Of a stretch of 64,000 nt of DNA, positions 55,231 through 63,837 are shown piece after piece. Below the pieces are notes generated by a model. It ran no database searches. It had not been told where the DNA came from and was given only the letters and a program-made list of their open reading frames with translations. A program made the translations under genes and the position numbers. The stretch's first letter is position 1; every line of letters starts with the position of its first letter. Origin of the DNA: Arhodomonas sp052060015 (lineage in GTDB: Bacteria > Pseudomonadota > Gammaproteobacteria > Nitrococcales > Nitrococcaceae); the NCBI RefSeq assembly GCF_052060015.1, contig NZ_JBPODZ010000003.1, forward strand, positions 124,001 through 188,000, written 5' to 3'.

Positions 55231-55283
55231 TTTTACTGGTAAATTCCAAGTAAAACGTCGCGATTATTCTTTTAGACGTAAAA
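55231..55283. promoter_or_regulatory. Palindromic operator region with TTTTAC half-sites
   Basis: TTTTACTGG (55231-55239) and CCAAGTAAAA (55246-55255) form a near-perfect palindrome of 25 bases. A second, TTTTA-GACG-TAAAA (55270-55283), follows. Both lie in an A/T-rich patch between the divergent monooxygenase and MarR-type genes, within 110 bases of each start. The MarR-family product of 55390 is the likely binder. Confidence 0.65.
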
Positions 55284-55389
55284 TGAAACGACGTCAAGGG
55301 GTCGGCGGCGCGACCGCGCCTGGGGGTTGCCCCGAGTGCCGCGGGCTGTTGTCGTTACTTGATCTGTCATCGATCTGCAGGGGCGGGAT

Positions 55390-55962
55390 ATGTCCGAGAG
55401 CAACGAGGGGCGGGGTGGCCGCGGTTATACCCTGGACCGGCACTGGCATCTGGCCGGCGACGACAAGGAGATGGCGCTCACCGAGATCGAGCACACCCTG
55501 TTTCGGGTGATGGCGGCCTTCGAGCGCTGGCAGTCGGAGTGCCTGGCAGCGGTCACCCACCGGCCACTGTCCGGCTCGGATAACGCGGTGCTCCACATCG
55601 TGCGCATGAAGGAGCGTCCCAAGACCGTCGCCGAGATCGCCCGGCTGCTCAACCGCGACGACATCAGCAACATCCAGTATGCGCTGAAAAAACTCCGTTC
55701 GGCGGGCCTGGTGGAGAAGCAGGAGTCACGTAAGCGCCGGGGGGTGGCCTATTACGTCACCGAACTCGGCCACGAGGTCACCGAGCGCTTCGCCGAGCTC
55801 CGCCGGGAGATGCTGGTGCGCATGATCCCCAGCGAGGAGAACTGGCGGGACCAGTACGAGATGACCCACCGGTTGCTCAACCAGCTCCAGGGCATCTACG
55901 ACCAGGCCGCGGTCTACGTGGTCAGCCACCGCGCGCCGGTGGATGACGAGGACGGCCTCTGA
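55390..55962 (+). CDS. MarR-type winged-helix transcriptional regulator
   Basis: The 190-residue protein has an N-terminal helix, then a winged-helix domain: SGSDNAVLHIVRMKERPKTVAEIARLLNRDDISNIQYALKKLRSAGLVEKQE carries the recognition helix (about 75-110), and RGVAYYVTELGHEV the wing. The C-terminal helices likely form the dimer interface. It probably represses the divergent monooxygenase operon, with a small-molecule inducer unknown. The ATG follows GGGGCGGGAT. Confidence 0.88.
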   Translation: MSESNEGRGGRGYTLDRHWHLAGDDKEMALTEIEHTLFRVMAAFERWQSECLAAVTHRPLSGSDNAVLHIVRMKERPKTVAEIARLLNRDDISNIQYALKKLRSAGLVEKQESRKRRGVAYYVTELGHEVTERFAELRREMLVRMIPSEENWRDQYEMTHRLLNQLQGIYDQAAVYVVSHRAPVDDEDGL

Positions 55963-55977
55963 CGAGGTGTTGGGACC

Positions 55978-56772
55978 CTAGACGGCCACCGGGGCCTTGA
56001 TGTGGGGGTGGCTACGGTAGCCTTGCAGCTCGACGTCCTCGTAGCGGAAGGCGAAGAGGTCGTCCACCTCTGGGTTTAGCGTCAGTCGCGGCAGGGGCAG
56101 GGGCTCCCGGGCGAGCTGCCGGTCCGCCTGTTCCAGGTGGTTGAGGTAGAGGTGGGCGTCGCCGAGGGTGTGTATGAACTCCCCTGGCGCGAGGCCGGTG
56201 ACCTGGGCGACCATATGGGTGAGCAGCGCGTAGCTCGCGATGTTGAACGGCACCCCGAGGAACACGTCGGCGCTGCGCTGATAGAGCTGGCAGGACAACC
56301 GCCCCTCGGCCACATAGAACTGGAACAGGATGTGACACGGCGGTAGCCCCATGCGGTTCAGGTCCGCCACGTTCCAGGCGCTGACGATATGGCGCCGGGA
56401 GTCCGGGTCCCGGCGGATGCCCTCCACCACGTCGGCCAGCTGATCGATATGCCCGCCGTCCGGGGTGGGCCAGGAGCGCCACTGCACCCCGTAGATGGGG
56501 CCGAGGTCACCGTTTTCGTCGGCCCATTCGTCCCAGATGGAGACGCCGTTGGCCTTGAGGTAGGCAATGTTGGAATCCCCGGCGAGGAACCACAGCAGCT
56601 CGTGGATGATCGAGCGCAGGTGGAGCTTCTTCGTCGTCACCACGGGGAAACCCTCGGCGAGGTCGAATCGCATCTGATGGCCGAACACCGAGAGTGTGCC
56701 GGTGCCGGTGCGGTCGGCCTTGTGCACGCCGGTGGCGCGGATGCGCCGCATGAGCTCGAGATACTGCTGCAT
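55978..56772 (-). CDS. thyA: Thymidylate synthase
   Basis: The 264-residue enzyme matches E. coli ThyA in length and converts dUMP to dTMP with methylene-tetrahydrofolate. It shows ADRTGTGTLSVFGHQMRFDL, the folate-binding WDEWADENGDLGPIYGVQW, the catalytic Cys in LPPCHILFQFYV, and QRSADVFLGVPFNIASYALL. The start MQQYLELMRRI was chosen because 23 upstream in-frame codons are inside lgt's end space and not conserved. It follows lgt on the same strand by 7 bases, the usual gammaproteobacterial pair. Confidence 0.97.
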   Translation of the reverse strand: MQQYLELMRRIRATGVHKADRTGTGTLSVFGHQMRFDLAEGFPVVTTKKLHLRSIIHELLWFLAGDSNIAYLKANGVSIWDEWADENGDLGPIYGVQWRSWPTPDGGHIDQLADVVEGIRRDPDSRRHIVSAWNVADLNRMGLPPCHILFQFYVAEGRLSCQLYQRSADVFLGVPFNIASYALLTHMVAQVTGLAPGEFIHTLGDAHLYLNHLEQADRQLAREPLPLPRLTLNPEVDDLFAFRYEDVELQGYRSHPHIKAPVAV

Positions 56773-56779
56773 AGTCGCT

Positions 56780-57583
56780 TCAGCCGGTTTCAGGATGTGG
56801 CCGGCCCCGCCCCCGGCAGGCCCAGGCGAGCAGCGCCACACCCGCTACGATCATGGGGGCGGAGAGGAGCTGGCCCATGGTCAGCCAGCCCCAGGCCAGG
56901 TAGCCGATGTGTGCATCCGGAAGGCGCACGAACTCGACGGCGAAGCGCGCCAGCCCGTAGCCGAGCAGGAAGACCCCACCCACGGCGCCGGTGGGGCGCG
57001 GCCGGCGGCTGAACCACCATAGCACGACGAAGAGCGCCACGCCCTCCAGGGCGAACTCGTAGAGCTGGGAGGGGTGCCGGGGCTCGGGCCCCAAGGGGGG
57101 ATAGACCATCCCCCAAGGGAGATCGGTGGGCGCGCCCCAGAGCTCGCCGTTGATGAAGTTGCCGAGCCGTCCCGCCCCCAGGCCTATGGGCACCAGCGGC
57201 GCGATGAACTCCATCACGGGGAGAAAACCCTGGCCGATGCGCCGCGCGAACAGCCACATGGTGATCAGCACGCCGACCAGCCCGCCGTGGAAGGCCATGC
57301 CCCCCTCCCAGAGGCGGAACAGCGCCAGCGGGTCCGAGGCCAATTGCTCGCTGCCATAGAAGAGCATGTAGCCGAGCCGCCCCCCCACCACGACGCCGAT
57401 GGCCGCGTAGACGATGAGGTCGTCCATTTGTTGCGGGCGCACCGGGCGCCAGTCCTGCCGGCCGCGCAGTCGGCCCAGGTACCAGGCGGCGACGAAGCCG
57501 ATCACGTACATCAGGCCGTACCAGTGGATGGCCAGCGGGCCGAGCTCGACGGCCACGGGATCGATGTCGGGATACTGCAGCAT
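56780..57583 (-). CDS. lgt: Phosphatidylglycerol-prolipoprotein diacylglyceryl transferase
   Basis: The 267-residue inner-membrane enzyme has about seven helices and transfers diacylglycerol to the lipobox Cys of prolipoproteins. The Lgt signature GLGAGRLGNFINGELWG is present, with the catalytic Arg region GGRLGYMLFY and HPSQLYEFALEG. The window encodes at least two lipoproteins (SCO at 33.1 kb and the unknown at 51.2 kb) that would use it. It lies downstream of the RlmI-type gene and upstream of thyA. Confidence 0.96.
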   Translation of the reverse strand: MLQYPDIDPVAVELGPLAIHWYGLMYVIGFVAAWYLGRLRGRQDWRPVRPQQMDDLIVYAAIGVVVGGRLGYMLFYGSEQLASDPLALFRLWEGGMAFHGGLVGVLITMWLFARRIGQGFLPVMEFIAPLVPIGLGAGRLGNFINGELWGAPTDLPWGMVYPPLGPEPRHPSQLYEFALEGVALFVVLWWFSRRPRPTGAVGGVFLLGYGLARFAVEFVRLPDAHIGYLAWGWLTMGQLLSAPMIVAGVALLAWACRGRGRPHPETG

Positions 57584-57591
57584 GGTCGTTC

Positions 57592-58800
57592 CTAGGGGGT
57601 GGTGTCGGCCATGAACATGCGCGCGAATACGGCCTTGATGTAGCGGGTCTCCGGGATCGCCGGGTGCACCGGGTGGTCGCTGCCCTGCCCGCCGAAGGCC
57701 GTTACCTGGAGGCTTCGGTCCAGGTGACGGGCGCCGGCGAGCACGGTAGTGAGGAAGTCGCGCTCATCGAGATGGGACGAGCAGGAGGCGGTGGCGAGCA
57801 GGCCGCCGGGGGCGAGGACCTGCAGGGCCGCCTGGTTGAGTCGGCGGTAGGCGGCAAGGCCGTTGCGGCGGTCCTTGCGGCGCTTGATGAACGCCGGCGG
57901 GTCGGCGATGACCACGTCGAAGCGCTCGCGGTCGGCGCGCAGGGCGCCGAGCACCTCGAAGACATCGCCATGGGCGGCCTCCACCCGCTCGCCGACCCCG
58001 TTTCGCTCGGCGTTCTCGCCGACCCCTTCGCAGGCCTCGCGGGAGCTGTCCACGGCGAGCACGTGCTCGGCGCCGGCCACTGCCGCCTCGATGCCCCAGG
58101 CGCCGGTGTAGCTGAACAGGTCCAGCACCCGCGCGCCGGAGGCCCAGGGGAGCAGGGCCGCCCGATTGGCGCGATGGTCGTAGTACCAGCCGGTCTTCTG
58201 GCCGCCGAGCGCCGGTACCGTGAAGGCGGCACCGTTCTCCTCCACGTGCAAGGTCTCCGGTCCCTCCCCGTCGAGCCAATGGCTGTAGCGTTCCAGCCCT
58301 TCGAGCTCGCGCATGGGGCCGTCGCAGCGCAGCAGCAGGTGGGCGGGGGCGACCACTCGGGTGAGCGCCGCAACGATGGCCTCTCGGGCGGCTTCCATGC
58401 CGGCGGTGTTGATCTGCACGACCAGGGTGTCGCCGAAGCGGTCCACCACCAGTCCCGGGAGGCCGTCGCCCTCACCGTGGACCAGGCGGTAGTACGGCCC
58501 CGGGAACAGCCGCTCGCGAAGCGCCAGCGCGATCTTGAGGCGGTGGACCAGCAGGGACCCGTCCAGGGGCTGCGGCTGGCCACGGCTGATCAGGCGGGCG
58601 CAGATCAGCGAATGGGGATTGACGTAGGCACTGCCCAGCACCTGGCCCGTATGGGTACGGACCACGGCCATCGCACCCGGCTCGAAGCCCCCCAGGGGGG
58701 AGCGGGCGGTGTCCACCTCATTGCTGAACACCCACAGGTGGCCGGCGCGCAGGCGCCGCTCCTCGCCCTTCCTGAGGATGAGCTCGTGAAACTCGGTCAT
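57592..58800 (-). CDS. rlmI: 23S rRNA (cytosine(1962)-C(5))-methyltransferase, RlmI type
   Basis: The 402-residue protein has an N-terminal PUA domain (about 1-75, RKGEERRLRAGHLWVFSNEV), a linker with YYRLVHGEGDGLPGLVVDRFGD, and a Rossmann methyltransferase domain. The SAM motif VLDLFSYTGAWGIEA and the catalytic FDVVIADPPAFIKRRKD plus ATASCSSHL (motif IV and VI) fit RlmI, a C5-cytosine methyltransferase of 23S rRNA. The start MTEFHEL follows GGGGAGC. It begins an rlmI-lgt-thyA group. Confidence 0.9.
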   Translation of the reverse strand: MTEFHELILRKGEERRLRAGHLWVFSNEVDTARSPLGGFEPGAMAVVRTHTGQVLGSAYVNPHSLICARLISRGQPQPLDGSLLVHRLKIALALRERLFPGPYYRLVHGEGDGLPGLVVDRFGDTLVVQINTAGMEAAREAIVAALTRVVAPAHLLLRCDGPMRELEGLERYSHWLDGEGPETLHVEENGAAFTVPALGGQKTGWYYDHRANRAALLPWASGARVLDLFSYTGAWGIEAAVAGAEHVLAVDSSREACEGVGENAERNGVGERVEAAHGDVFEVLGALRADRERFDVVIADPPAFIKRRKDRRNGLAAYRRLNQAALQVLAPGGLLATASCSSHLDERDFLTTVLAGARHLDRSLQVTAFGGQGSDHPVHPAIPETRYIKAVFARMFMADTTP

Positions 58801-58877
58801 TGCTCCCCGTCCGTCGGTCGCCGCAACATGGCGCAAGGGTCGGGACTGTACCACCCGCGGGGCCGACGGTGCGCCCT

Positions 58878-59963
58878 TTAGCGGCCCTCCGGCATCTGAT
58901 AGCCGGGCGTGGAGCGCATCAGTTCCAGCTCCTCGTCGTTCATGCCGGCCTCGATATCCTCGAACAACGGGGTCGAGAGGTAGCGTTCACCGGTATCCGG
59001 GAGCATCGCTAGCAGTACCGATCCCGAGGGCGCCTCTTCGGCCACTGCCATGGCGGCGGCGACCGTGGCGCCACCCGAGACGCCGGTGAACAGCCCCTCC
59101 CGCCGGGCGAGCTGGCGAGACCATTCCATTGCGGTGGGGCCGTCGACGGGCACGAGATCGTCGACGAAGCCCTGGTCCAGTGCCTCCTGGAGCACCCAGG
59201 GGATGAAGTCCGGGGTCCAGCCCTGAATGGGGTGGGGCTCGAATGCGGGGTGTCCTTCCGCCGGCTCGTGGACTGCGTTGCGCGGCTGGGGCCGTCCGCT
59301 GCCCACCAGTTGGGCGTTGCTCGGCTCGCTGAGGATCAGCCGGGTTTCGGGCCGGTGCTCGCGCAGGACCCGGCCCACGCCGGCGATGGTGCCGCCGGTG
59401 CCGTAGCCGCTGACGAAGTAGTCCAGCCGCTGGCCTTCGAAGTCGGCCAGGATTTCCCGTGCGGTCGTGGACTCGTGGATCTCGGCATTGGCGCCGGTTT
59501 CAAACTGATGGGCCAGGAACCAGCCGTTGGCCTCGGCGAGCTCGCGCGCCTTCTCGTACATGCCGTAGCCCTTGAGCTCACGCGGGGTGAGCACCACACG
59601 CGCCCCGAGGAAGCGCATCAGCCTGCGCCGCTCCACCGAGAAGCTCTCCGCCATGGTCACCACCAGGGGATAGCCCTTTGCCGCGCACACCATGGCCAGG
59701 CCGATGCCGGTATTGCCGCTGGTGGCCTCGACGACGGTCTGCCCGGGTTTTAGCGCGCCGCTTCGCTCGGCCGCCTCGATGACGTTGACAGCGAGGCGGT
59801 CCTTGACCGACGCCGCGGGGTTGAAGAACTCCGCCTTCACGTAGAGGCGGACATGGGGCGGCGCCAGCTGGTTGATACGGATGCAGGGGGTATTGCCGAT
59901 GGTGTCAACGACGCTGTCGTAGAGCCGGCCGCGGCCGCTGGTGGTTCGGGTGTTTGGGTCCAT
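58878..59963 (-). CDS. PLP-dependent cysteine-synthase-like enzyme
   Basis: The 361-residue fold-type II PLP enzyme carries the Schiff-base lysine in FNPAASVKDRLAV, substrate loop ATSGNTGIGLAMVCA, and phosphate-binding GTGGTIAGVGRVL. It resembles O-acetylserine sulfhydrylase (CysK) but is about 40 residues longer: an N-terminal extension, extra residues around QPRNAVHEPAEGHPAFEP, and a longer tail. Cystathionine beta-synthase-like or other beta-replacement activity is possible. Start has GGGAGGGATC; TATACT (59995-60000, minus strand) is a plausible -10. Confidence 0.88.
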   Translation of the reverse strand: MDPNTRTTSGRGRLYDSVVDTIGNTPCIRINQLAPPHVRLYVKAEFFNPAASVKDRLAVNVIEAAERSGALKPGQTVVEATSGNTGIGLAMVCAAKGYPLVVTMAESFSVERRRLMRFLGARVVLTPRELKGYGMYEKARELAEANGWFLAHQFETGANAEIHESTTAREILADFEGQRLDYFVSGYGTGGTIAGVGRVLREHRPETRLILSEPSNAQLVGSGRPQPRNAVHEPAEGHPAFEPHPIQGWTPDFIPWVLQEALDQGFVDDLVPVDGPTAMEWSRQLARREGLFTGVSGGATVAAAMAVAEEAPSGSVLLAMLPDTGERYLSTPLFEDIEAGMNDEELELMRSTPGYQMPEGR

Positions 59964-60068
59964 GATCCCTCCCGGCGGTCTGCGTGGTGTCTGCAGTATA
60001 GCTTTCGGCGCTACAGTTGCCGGTGTCGCCGGGGCAGGCGTTCGGTTTTGCGCTCCCCCGCCATCGGC

Positions 60069-60074
60069 TACAAT
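60069..60074 (+). promoter_or_regulatory. Candidate -10 element of the SH3-protein gene
   Basis: TACAAT (60069-60074) is a five-of-six match to a sigma70 -10 box, 75 bases before the GTG start. No good -35 is visible at the usual distance, so support is partial. Confidence 0.3.
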
Positions 60075-60149
60075 CCATGGCGCTGCGGGGGTGGCGTATC
60101 CAGGCAAATTCGGCAACGGCCCGGACCGGGCCCTTTCAGGAGTAGCTTC

Positions 60150-60809
60150 GTGCGACAGGCGTTCCGGCTAGTGCTGGCCATTGTCCTCATCGTCGCCACC
60201 ACTGCCGCCATGGGGCAGGCCGTGCGCTATGTCACCGACGAGTTCCGCATCAATCTGCGTACCGGTCCCTCCGGCGGTAACCGCATCATCGAGCTCCTTC
60301 CCACCGGCACCGAGCTGGAGGTCCTGGACAGCCAGGGCGAGTGGACCCAGGTGCGCACCGCGGCGGGGGAGACCGGTTGGGTCCCCTCGCAGTATCTCAG
60401 CAGCGAGCGTCCCGCCGCCGACCGACTCGCTGGCGTGGAGCAGGAGCTGGCCGATGTCCGCGAGCGTAACCGCGAGCTCTCCGGCGAGCTGGAGGAGACG
60501 CGCGATGAGCTGTCCGTCGCCCGCGAGCGCATCGAGACCCTTACCGAGACCCGGGACGAAATGGCCGGCAAGCTCGAGCAGGCCGAGGAGGGCCTGAAGC
60601 TCGCCGAGGAGAACGAGCGCCTGACCAAGCAGAAGATCGACCTGGAGCGTCGGATCCAGGATCTGGTCAACGAGACCGAGCGCCTCTCCGATCGCAGCCG
60701 CCAGGACTGGTTCGTCGCCGGGGGCGGTGTGCTGTTCGCCGGCATGATCATCGGCATCATCGTCACCCGCATCCGCTGGAAGCGCCGCTCCAGCTGGGGT
60801 GATCTCTAG
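60150..60809 (+). CDS. YgiM-type SH3-domain membrane protein
   Basis: The 219-residue protein has a signal/anchor (about 5-22), a bacterial SH3 domain (about 26-87, with FRINLRTGPSGGNRI and GWVPSQYLSS), a coiled coil (about 95-185) and a C-terminal membrane helix (about 190-210) followed by RIRWKRRSSWGDL. This is the TIGR04211/YgiM layout. SH3 domains of this kind often bind peptidoglycan. The start is GTG with a well-placed CAGGAG. It leads into argE across 10 bases, probably by read-through. Confidence 0.88.
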   Translation: MRQAFRLVLAIVLIVATTAAMGQAVRYVTDEFRINLRTGPSGGNRIIELLPTGTELEVLDSQGEWTQVRTAAGETGWVPSQYLSSERPAADRLAGVEQELADVRERNRELSGELEETRDELSVARERIETLTETRDEMAGKLEQAEEGLKLAEENERLTKQKIDLERRIQDLVNETERLSDRSRQDWFVAGGGVLFAGMIIGIIVTRIRWKRRSSWGDL

Positions 60810-60819
60810 GAGAGGCATC

Positions 60820-61980
60820 ATGGTTGAGCTGCCCGCGCTGCGACGGATGATCGTGGAGCTGATCGCCCTGCCCTCGGTGAGCAGCGTGGACCCCGCCCTG
60901 GACCAGGGTAACCGGGCGGTGATCGAGTGCCTCGCCGAGTGGTGCGAGGCGCTGGGCTTCGCGGTGGACCTCCGCCCGCTGCCTTCCGACCCGGACAAGG
61001 CCAACCTGATCGCCACGCTCGGCCGGGGTGAAGGAGGGCTGGTGCTCTCCGGGCATACCGACACCGTGCCCTTCGACGGGGATCTGTGGCGCAGCGACCC
61101 GTTTACCCTCACCGAGCGGGAGGGGCGCCTGTACGGGCTCGGCACCAGTGACATGAAGGCGTTCCTCGCCCTCGCCCTGGAAGCCGTTCGGGAGGTGGAT
61201 CCGCGCCGGCTCCGCCAGCCTCTGGTGCTGCTGGCCACCGCCGACGAGGAGTCCGGCATGGAAGGGGCCAAGGCCCTAGTGGAGGAGGGCCGGCAGTTCG
61301 GGCGCCACGCCATCATCGGTGAGCCGACCGGGTTGCGCCCCATTCGCGTGCACAAGGGCATGATGATGGAGGCGGTGCGCATCACCGGCCACTCCGGGCA
61401 CTCCAGTGACCCGTCACTGGGCATTAATGCCCTGGATGCGATGCACCGCGTGATGGGCGAGCTCATGGCCTGGCGCGAGGCATTGGGGGAACGCTACCAG
61501 GACGCCCGGTTCGGGGTGCCCCGGCCCACCCTCAACCTCGGGCACATCCACGGTGGGGACAATCCCAACCGCATCTGCGGGGAGGCGGAGCTTCACTTCG
61601 ATCTCCGGCCGTTGCCCGGCATGAGCATCCCGGAGCTCCGCGCCGAGCTGGAGTCCCGCCTGACGGCGGTGATGGCGGAACATCCCGGGGCGCTGTCCAT
61701 CCGTTCGCTGTTTCCCGGCCAGCCGCCGCTGGAGACCCCGGAGGGGGCCGAGATCGTCGAGGCCGCGCGGGCGCTCACCGGGGAGTCCCCCGGCGCCGTG
61801 GCCTTCGGCACCGAGGGGCCCTGGTTGCGGGAGTTGGGCATGGACGTGGTGGTGCTGGGCCCCGGCGACATCGATCAGGCCCACCAGCCGGACGAGTACC
61901 TGGCCTTGGACCGGCTGGAGCCGACCGTGGCGCTGCTGCGCCGGTTCATACGCCGGTTCTGCCTGGAGGCCGGCGCATGA
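60820..61980 (+). CDS. argE: Acetylornithine deacetylase (M20 family)
   Basis: The 386-residue zinc enzyme removes acetyl from N-acetylornithine in the linear arginine pathway. M20 metal-site motifs are present: LSGHTDTVPF, GLGTSDMKAF, ADEESGMEGA with the catalytic Glu, IIGEPTGLRP, and HQPDEYL near the C-terminus. An in-frame ATG 21 bases upstream lies before the AGGAGAGG site, so the later ATG is used. It overlaps argA by four bases (ATGA). Confidence 0.93.
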   Translation: MVELPALRRMIVELIALPSVSSVDPALDQGNRAVIECLAEWCEALGFAVDLRPLPSDPDKANLIATLGRGEGGLVLSGHTDTVPFDGDLWRSDPFTLTEREGRLYGLGTSDMKAFLALALEAVREVDPRRLRQPLVLLATADEESGMEGAKALVEEGRQFGRHAIIGEPTGLRPIRVHKGMMMEAVRITGHSGHSSDPSLGINALDAMHRVMGELMAWREALGERYQDARFGVPRPTLNLGHIHGGDNPNRICGEAELHFDLRPLPGMSIPELRAELESRLTAVMAEHPGALSIRSLFPGQPPLETPEGAEIVEAARALTGESPGAVAFGTEGPWLRELGMDVVVLGPGDIDQAHQPDEYLALDRLEPTVALLRRFIRRFCLEAGA

Positions 61981-63305
61981 GCGTTGAGCCCCGGCAGCTC
62001 GTGGAGGTGTTCCGCCAAGGCGCCCCCTACATCAATGCCCATCGCGGGGCGACCTTCGTCATCGCCTTCGGTGGCGAGGCCCTGCTCGACGGGGGCCTGG
62101 CGGCGCTGGTCCACGACGTCGCGCTGCTCAACAGCCTCGGGGTGCGCACGGTGCTGGTGCCCGGGGCGCGGCCGCAGATCGAGCGACGCCTCAACGCCCG
62201 CGGGGCGCACATGCGCTATGCGGCCGGCCGACGGGTCACTGATGACGTAGCGCTGGAGTGCGTACGTGAGGCCGCCGGGGAGGTGCGCCTGGAGCTGGAG
62301 GCGCGGTTGTCCTTGGGGCTGGCCAATTCCCCCATGGCCGGGCTCCGGGTGCGCGCCGCCTCGGGCAACTTCGTCATGGCCCGACCCTTCGGCGTGCATG
62401 ACGGGGTGGACTACCAGCATACCGGCGAGGTGCGGCGGGTGGACGCCGCGGCCATCGAGGAGCGCCTGGACGACGGTGCGGTGGTGCTCGTCCCGCCGCT
62501 GGGCTACTCGCCCACTGGTGAGGTGTTCAACCTCCACGGCGAGGACGTGGCCCTGGCGGTGTCGCGGGCGCTGCGCGCGGAGAAGCTGCTCTATCTACTG
62601 GAGGGGCGGCACGTGGTGGACGCCACCGGCGCGCTGGTGCGGCAGATGACCACCGAGGAGACCCGTGACTATCTTCGCGAGCATGGCGATGCCCTGGCCC
62701 CGGAAATGCAGCGCCTGTTGCGTGGTGCCGTGGATGTCTGCCACGGCGGTGTGCGGCGGGTGCACCTGCTCGACCGCGACCAGGACGGCGCGTTGCTAAT
62801 GGAGCTGTTCACCCGGGATGGCGTTGGAACGCTGATCACGGCGCAGTCCTTCGAGCGCACCCGCCGGGCGGATATCGACGATGTCCCCGGCATCCTGGCG
62901 CTGATCGAGCCCCTGGAGCGCCGCGGGGTGCTGGTGCGCCGTGAGCGCGAGCACCTGGAGACCGAGATCGACGACTTCACGGTGATGGAGCGGGAGGGCA
63001 CCATCGTCGCCTGCGCGGCGCTGCACCCCATCCCCGACACCGCCGTGGCGGAGCTCGCCTGCCTGGCCGTGCACCCGGACTATCGCGGTGGCGGCCGCGG
63101 TGACCGGCTCCTCAAACGCCTGGAGGGGGAGGCGCGTGGTCGCGGCATCGGGGCGCTGTTCGTGCTCACCACCCAGACTGCCCATTGGTTCGAGGAACGC
63201 GGCTTCCGGCGGGTAGCGCCGGAATCACTGCCCGGTGAGCGCCGCGAGCGCTACAACCTCGAGCGCAATTCCCGGGTCTATCTCAAGGATATCGACCGGC
63301 GATAA
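61977..63305 (+). CDS. argA: N-acetylglutamate synthase
   Basis: The 442-residue protein has an amino-acid-kinase-like N-terminal domain (about 1-285, FRQGAPYINAHRGATFVIAFGGEAL), which binds arginine for feedback control in E. coli, and a C-terminal GNAT acetyltransferase domain (about 295-435) with LAVHPDYRGGGRGDRLL as the acetyl-CoA motif. It makes N-acetylglutamate, the first arginine intermediate. Having both argA and argE fits the linear route; argB lies at 10.3 kb. Length matches E. coli ArgA (443). Confidence 0.96.
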   Translation: MSVEPRQLVEVFRQGAPYINAHRGATFVIAFGGEALLDGGLAALVHDVALLNSLGVRTVLVPGARPQIERRLNARGAHMRYAAGRRVTDDVALECVREAAGEVRLELEARLSLGLANSPMAGLRVRAASGNFVMARPFGVHDGVDYQHTGEVRRVDAAAIEERLDDGAVVLVPPLGYSPTGEVFNLHGEDVALAVSRALRAEKLLYLLEGRHVVDATGALVRQMTTEETRDYLREHGDALAPEMQRLLRGAVDVCHGGVRRVHLLDRDQDGALLMELFTRDGVGTLITAQSFERTRRADIDDVPGILALIEPLERRGVLVRREREHLETEIDDFTVMEREGTIVACAALHPIPDTAVAELACLAVHPDYRGGGRGDRLLKRLEGEARGRGIGALFVLTTQTAHWFEERGFRRVAPESLPGERRERYNLERNSRVYLKDIDRR

Positions 63306-63319
63306 CGGGCCGTTCGGCG

Positions 63320-63790
63320 TTAGTCGCCGGCCTGCTCCATCGCCAGTATCGCCTGCCATTGCTCCTCGGTGACCGGCATGACCGATAGGCGGTTGCCCTT
63401 CTTCACCAGGGGCATCTCCGCCAGCGCTGGGTTGGCCTTGAGCTCGTCCAGGGGCAGGTAGCGGGACAGGCGGCGGACAAAGCGGACGTCCACCATGTAC
63501 CAGCGGGGGTTGTCCGGGTCGCTCTTCGGGTCGTAGTACTTGGACTCTGGGTCGAAGGCGGTATGGTCCGGGTAGCCGACGCTGGCGATCTCCATGATGC
63601 CGGCGATCCCCGGCGGTTTGGTGTTGGAGTGATAGAAGAACGCCAGATCACCGGGCTGCATGCGGTCGCGCATCATGTTGCGCACCTGATAGTTGCGTAC
63701 GCCGTCCCAGTGGTCGGTGCCGTCGGGGGCGGCGGCGAGGTCATCGATGCCGTAGACGTCGGGCTCGGATTTCATCAGCCAGTAGGCCAC
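63320..63790 (-). CDS. EVE-domain protein
   Basis: The 156-residue single-domain protein is an EVE domain. It shows YWLMKSEPDVYGIDDLA, WDGVRNYQVRNMMRDRMQPGDLAFFYHSN and WYMVDVRFVRRL. EVE/YTH/PUA-fold proteins bind modified bases in DNA or RNA. Its neighbours argA and a REP-like repeat give no functional hint. It is convergent with argA, 14 bases apart. Confidence 0.92.
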   Translation of the reverse strand: MAYWLMKSEPDVYGIDDLAAAPDGTDHWDGVRNYQVRNMMRDRMQPGDLAFFYHSNTKPPGIAGIMEIASVGYPDHTAFDPESKYYDPKSDPDNPRWYMVDVRFVRRLSRYLPLDELKANPALAEMPLVKKGNRLSVMPVTEEQWQAILAMEQAGD

Positions 63791-63837
63791 GCGGTCATCT
63801 CCTTTGCTTTGGGCTCCGTGGGGTTTGCCGGCAGCGA

